In this document: in pieces, positions 35,088 through 38,135 of the stretch
Layout of the letters: each line of letters opens with the position of its first letter
Numbering within the stretch: the first letter of the stretch is position 1
Origin: Arthrobacter sp. RIT-PI-e
GTDB lineage: Bacteria > Actinomycetota > Actinomycetes > Actinomycetales > Micrococcaceae
DNA: 38,135 bases
NCBI RefSeq assembly: GCF_001187915.1
Contig: NZ_LGIU01000076.1
Coordinates: 1 to 38,135 of the forward strand
Reading direction: 5' to 3'
Notes under the pieces: model-generated
What the model saw: the letters and a program-made list of their open reading frames with translations, nothing else
Databases searched by the model: none
What the model was told of the DNA's origin: nothing
Program-made: the position numbers and the translations under genes

Positions 35088-36183
35088 CGTCGCCCCGAGG
35101 AGGCATCCCTGCGCCACCGGGATCCAGGGGTGCCCCGTGACCTGCGGTACCTGCTGCCGAGCGGCGGCGGTCCGCCCTCCAGAGCAGCAGGACGACCCCC
35201 GCACCCGCGGCGAAGGCGAGGAGGGCGCCGACCCACTCGTCAGGGTGGGGAGCCAGCAGCGCGCTGCCGTCCTGCCACGGCCACAGAGCCCGCAGCGACC
35301 CGAGGATCAGACCGGTCGCCACCAGCAGGACCGCTCGGCGGTGGACGCGGAGAAGATAGGTGAGGAGCTGCACCACGGACACGAGACCCAGGACGGCACC
35401 GGCCATGAAGAGAGCGAGATAGCCCATGTCCCTCGAGCTGACGGCCTCGAGCGTCGGCTCGTACAGGCCGAGCGTCAGCAGGACGAAGGACCCGGACAGG
35501 CCGGGGAGCGCGAGCGCGCAGACGGCTGCCGCACCGCTGAGCACGATGACCCATCCGGAGGGTTGCCCGACGGCGAGCGTGGGTAGTCCGAGGAGCAGGA
35601 ACGCGGCGGCAGCGACGACGACGACCACGGCCGGAGCCCCGATCCGGGCGATGCCGGAGGGGTTCCGTCCCGGTGGCACCGCATCACGTGCCATGGTGAG
35701 GGGGACGAGCAGACTCGCCGTCACCATCCCGAGGAAGAGGGCGCTGGAGATGACGGGCTGGGTCTCGACGAACGTGTGCAGCGGCCGTGCGAGGGTGAAG
35801 AGTGCGACGAACATGCCTACGGCCAGTGGCAGGATCAGTGACCATTCCACCGATGCGAAGGGGGACACGACGCCGGACCGCGCACGACGCGCCCTCCGTG
35901 TCATGGTGCCGTGGCGCACGGATCGGCTGATGCCGTGGAGCAGGTGGTGCGCCGAGACGATGAGCCGGTCGTAGATCCCGAGCACGAGCGCGACGGTGCC
36001 GCCGGACACCCCCGGAATCAGTTCGACCAGGCCGATGAGGGCACCCCGGACGGCATTGGCGATGCCCTTCGCGAGGAACCCGGTGTCCCGGGGTGATGCC
36101 TGGCTCGGCCGGGAGGAGCCCCGTTCCGGGGGGCTGTCGGTTCCGGGTGGTGAGCCGTGAGGTGGTGGGGGGAGAGAAGTCAC
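35080..36183 (-). CDS. DUF368 polytopic membrane protein
   Basis: The 367-residue protein has the DUF368 signature GALIGLVELIPGVSGGTVALVLGIYDRL near the N-terminus and about eight TM helices, with a second GLSGSFVLLTLGLYEP. DUF368 proteins have been linked to undecaprenyl-phosphate recycling (PopT/DUF368 flippases; established for some members), which fits the PAP2 phosphatase gene overlapping downstream. GTG 36183 has TACCGT 7 nt upstream, a possible leaderless start. Confidence 0.85.
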   Translation of the reverse strand: MTSLPPPPHGSPPGTDSPPERGSSRPSQASPRDTGFLAKGIANAVRGALIGLVELIPGVSGGTVALVLGIYDRLIVSAHHLLHGISRSVRHGTMTRRARRARSGVVSPFASVEWSLILPLAVGMFVALFTLARPLHTFVETQPVISSALFLGMVTASLLVPLTMARDAVPPGRNPSGIARIGAPAVVVVVAAAAFLLLGLPTLAVGQPSGWVIVLSGAAAVCALALPGLSGSFVLLTLGLYEPTLEAVSSRDMGYLALFMAGAVLGLVSVVQLLTYLLRVHRRAVLLVATGLILGSLRALWPWQDGSALLAPHPDEWVGALLAFAAGAGVVLLLWRADRRRSAAGTAGHGAPLDPGGAGMPPRGDGV

Positions 36184-36345
36184 CGTTTCAACGGTAACAA
36201 CACCGGCGCCGTCCGCCTGACCCGAGGTGGCGTCGAGACGGATCCGAGACCCGATCGATGACCACCCGTGACCTGATCGATGCCGATGTGTGGTGCCGCC
36301 CACCCTCCCGGGGCGGGGGGATGGGTCCACCGCAGCTCCGGGGCC

Positions 36346-36380
36346 GGCCGGTGGACGGCGCATGGCGCCGTCCACCGGCC
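36346..36380. terminator. Strong terminator hairpin
   Basis: A perfect 16-bp stem (36346-36361 with 36365-36380, loop ATG) just downstream of the permease stop on the minus strand. Confidence 0.8.
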
Positions 36381-36384
36381 TCGC

Positions 36385-37848
36385 TCAGTCCCGTCGGTGG
36401 AGCAGTGCGTGCCGGGGACTGTCAGGATTCATCAGCGAGTTCCTCCGTCCGTAGAAGAAGTAGATGGCCAGCCCGATGACCAGCCACACTCCGAAGCGGA
36501 GCCAGGTCTCCCAGTGCAACTGCAGCATCAGGAACAGGGACGCGAGGACACCGAACGCGGGGACGATCGGCATCAGGGGAAGCCGGAACGTCCGCGGCAC
36601 CTCAGGGCGGGTCCGCCGGAGCACGATGACGGCCACGCACACGACGACGAACGCCGCGAGGATGCCGATGTTGGTGAGGTCGGCCACCGCGCGGATGGGG
36701 AAGACCCCGGCGAGCAGGGCGGCTGCGACACCGGCGATCCAGGTGACACGCTGCGGGGTCCCGTTCCTGTCGGTGGTGGAGAACCACGCGGGCAGCAGTC
36801 CGTCACGGCTCATCGAGAACCACACCCGGGTGACCCCGAGGAGGAAGGTGAGCATCACAGTGAGGATGGAGATGACCGCGAAGGCCGAGATGATGGTGGC
36901 GACGACCGGGAGGCCGACGGACTGGAACGCGGAGGCGAAACCCGCGGTGGGACTGATGTCCCGGTAGTTCTGCATTCCAGTGAGGACGAGTGTGGCCAGG
37001 ACGTAGAGCACCATGGCGATGAGGAGGGACAGCAGGATGGCCTTGGGCATGTGCTTCTTACCGTCGGTGGCCTCCTCGGCGGCGGTGCTCATCGCGTCGT
37101 ACCCGAACACCGCGAAGAAGACGGTGGCTGCGCCCGTGAAGACGGCGCCGAAGCCCGAAGGCAGGAACGGCGAGTAGTTCTCCGCGTCGACGTAGAAGAA
37201 GCCCAGGCCCACGATCCCGAGGATGAGCAGGATCTTGAGTCCGACGGCGACGAGCTCGAACTTCCCGAAGGTCTTGGTCCCGCGGCTCAGGATGAAGGTG
37301 ATGAACAGGCACACCACGATCGCGGGAAGATTCACCAGGCCGCCATCGATGGTGTCCGGGGTGCCCTGCATCCAGGTGGGGACGGTGACGCCGATCCCGG
37401 ACATGAACTCCGTGAAGTACCCCGAGATGCCGATCGCGACCACGGCCACGATGGCGATGTACTCGAGGAGGAGATCCCACCCGATGAACCACCCGATGAT
37501 CTCGCCCAGGGCCACGTAACCGTAGGTGTAGGCCGAGCCGGCCCGCGTGATCATGCCGGCGAACTCCGCGTAGGACAGCGCGGCTGCCGCGCTCGCGAGT
37601 CCTGCGATGAGGAACGAGATGAGGACCGCGGGTCCCACGGGGGTGCCGTCGGCACCACCGTTGGCGACGAGCCCGGCGAGGGTGAAGATCCCGATGCCGA
37701 TGATGCCGCCGACGCCGATCGCGGTCAGCTGCCACAGACCGAGGCTCTTGAAGAGACCTGTCCGCCCGGTCTCGTCCTCGACGTCGTCGATCGGCTTGCG
37801 TCGCAACACCGACTGTGGATTCTGTACGCGTGGGCTGTCCGATGCCAC
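36385..37848 (-). CDS. APC-family amino-acid permease
   Basis: The 487-residue protein has 12 predicted TM helices and APC motifs: GVGGIIGIGIFTLAG in TM1, ALSYAEFAGMITRAGSAYTYGYVALGE, FFAVFGYDAMSTAAEEATDGKKHMPKAI (residues in the cationic amino-acid transporter subgroup, split here), and a C-terminal tail. It resembles the YfnA/CAT subgroup. GTG 37848 is chosen because GAGGAGG lies 6 nt upstream; an upstream ATG 37902 lacks such a site. Confidence 0.9.
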   Translation of the reverse strand: MASDSPRVQNPQSVLRRKPIDDVEDETGRTGLFKSLGLWQLTAIGVGGIIGIGIFTLAGLVANGGADGTPVGPAVLISFLIAGLASAAAALSYAEFAGMITRAGSAYTYGYVALGEIIGWFIGWDLLLEYIAIVAVVAIGISGYFTEFMSGIGVTVPTWMQGTPDTIDGGLVNLPAIVVCLFITFILSRGTKTFGKFELVAVGLKILLILGIVGLGFFYVDAENYSPFLPSGFGAVFTGAATVFFAVFGYDAMSTAAEEATDGKKHMPKAILLSLLIAMVLYVLATLVLTGMQNYRDISPTAGFASAFQSVGLPVVATIISAFAVISILTVMLTFLLGVTRVWFSMSRDGLLPAWFSTTDRNGTPQRVTWIAGVAAALLAGVFPIRAVADLTNIGILAAFVVVCVAVIVLRRTRPEVPRTFRLPLMPIVPAFGVLASLFLMLQLHWETWLRFGVWLVIGLAIYFFYGRRNSLMNPDSPRHALLHRRD

Positions 37849-38003
37849 TGCTGCCTCCTCGAGGGTCCGTGCTCTCCGCACCCGGTCAGTATGCGCCGAC
37901 AACGCCCCGAAGATAAGCCCCGGGGCATGGGGAGATCCGGCCCTGCCCGGCGGGTGTTCCGCACCATCCGCCGGAGGAGGGGAAGGAGCGTGCGGGTGGT
38001 GCC

Positions 38004-38135
38004 CTAGTTGTTCTGTGTCATGACGTTGGCGACGCTGTCGTGCAGGCGTGTGGCTGGGGGTTGGTTCCCGATCGCAGTATGTGCTCGATGGTAGTTGTAG
38101 TGGATGTTCCAGGTGGTAATCGCGTTGGTGCGCTG
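38004..38135 (-). mobile_element. IS481-like transposase, C-terminal end (partial)
   Basis: The last 43 codons of a transposase run in from the window edge: WNIHYNYHRAHTAIGNQPPA followed by ending VANVMTQNN and TAG at 38006-38004. The HYNYHRPHTA-like motif is typical of the C-terminus of IS481 DDE transposases. The rest of the element and its inverted repeats lie outside or are not recognised. Confidence 0.85.

Overview
The window is high-GC DNA from an actinobacterium, most likely a Micrococcaceae-type organism (Arthrobacter and relatives). The pointers are a dnaK-grpE-dnaJ-hspR operon with HspR operators (HAIR), GTG starts, ATGA/GTGA gene overlaps, an actinobacterial SAM-IV-type riboswitch, and repeated promoters whose -10 box lies 6-7 nt before the start codon, so that the mRNA is probably leaderless. 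No rRNA, tRNA, CRISPR array or prophage is visible. The family placement is inference.

Layout. 1-4465: heat-shock chaperone operon on the minus strand (dnaK, grpE, dnaJ, hspR) with two HAIR operators upstream. 4544-7182: a small hypothetical gene, then a secreted CHRD-domain protein divergent from an ECF sigma/anti-sigma pair. 7235-8734: an LCP-family cell-wall ligase. 9195-10654: a cyclic-di-GMP-I riboswitch ahead of an orphan OmpR-type response regulator, whose 3' end overlaps an antisense gene for an HPt-like protein without the phosphorylatable His. 10797-13540: MMPL exporter and divergent MarR regulator. 13570-15851: methyltransferase, small membrane protein, and a frameshifted AAA-type ATPase with an AT-rich upstream region.

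16007-20534: low-molecular-weight phosphatase, LysE exporter, a PabB protein fused to an N-terminal P-loop kinase-like domain, an acidic repeat protein and PabC; together these supply p-aminobenzoate for folate. 20603-23345: SAM riboswitch followed by a polar amino-acid ABC importer, probably for a sulfur amino acid. 23419-26486: TPP riboswitch followed by a YkoEDC-type ECF transporter for a thiamine precursor. 26603-28860: DUF4235 protein, a second decayed ATPase, and trehalose-phosphatase.

28915-32940: a processive-type glycosyltransferase 2 with a lipoprotein in one operon, divergent from the Mg2+ transporter MgtE. 32994-33676: a carbinolamine-dehydratase/VOC fusion that appears frameshifted just after its start. 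33701-36183: single-domain response regulator, PAP2 phosphatase and a DUF368 membrane protein. 36385-37848: APC amino-acid permease. 38004-38135: the 3' end of an IS481-like transposase running off the window.

Most genes are chromosomal housekeeping or transport. The points of most interest are the riboswitches, in particular the c-di-GMP aptamer on an orphan regulator, the degenerate HPt, the frequent leaderless starts, and three broken genes.
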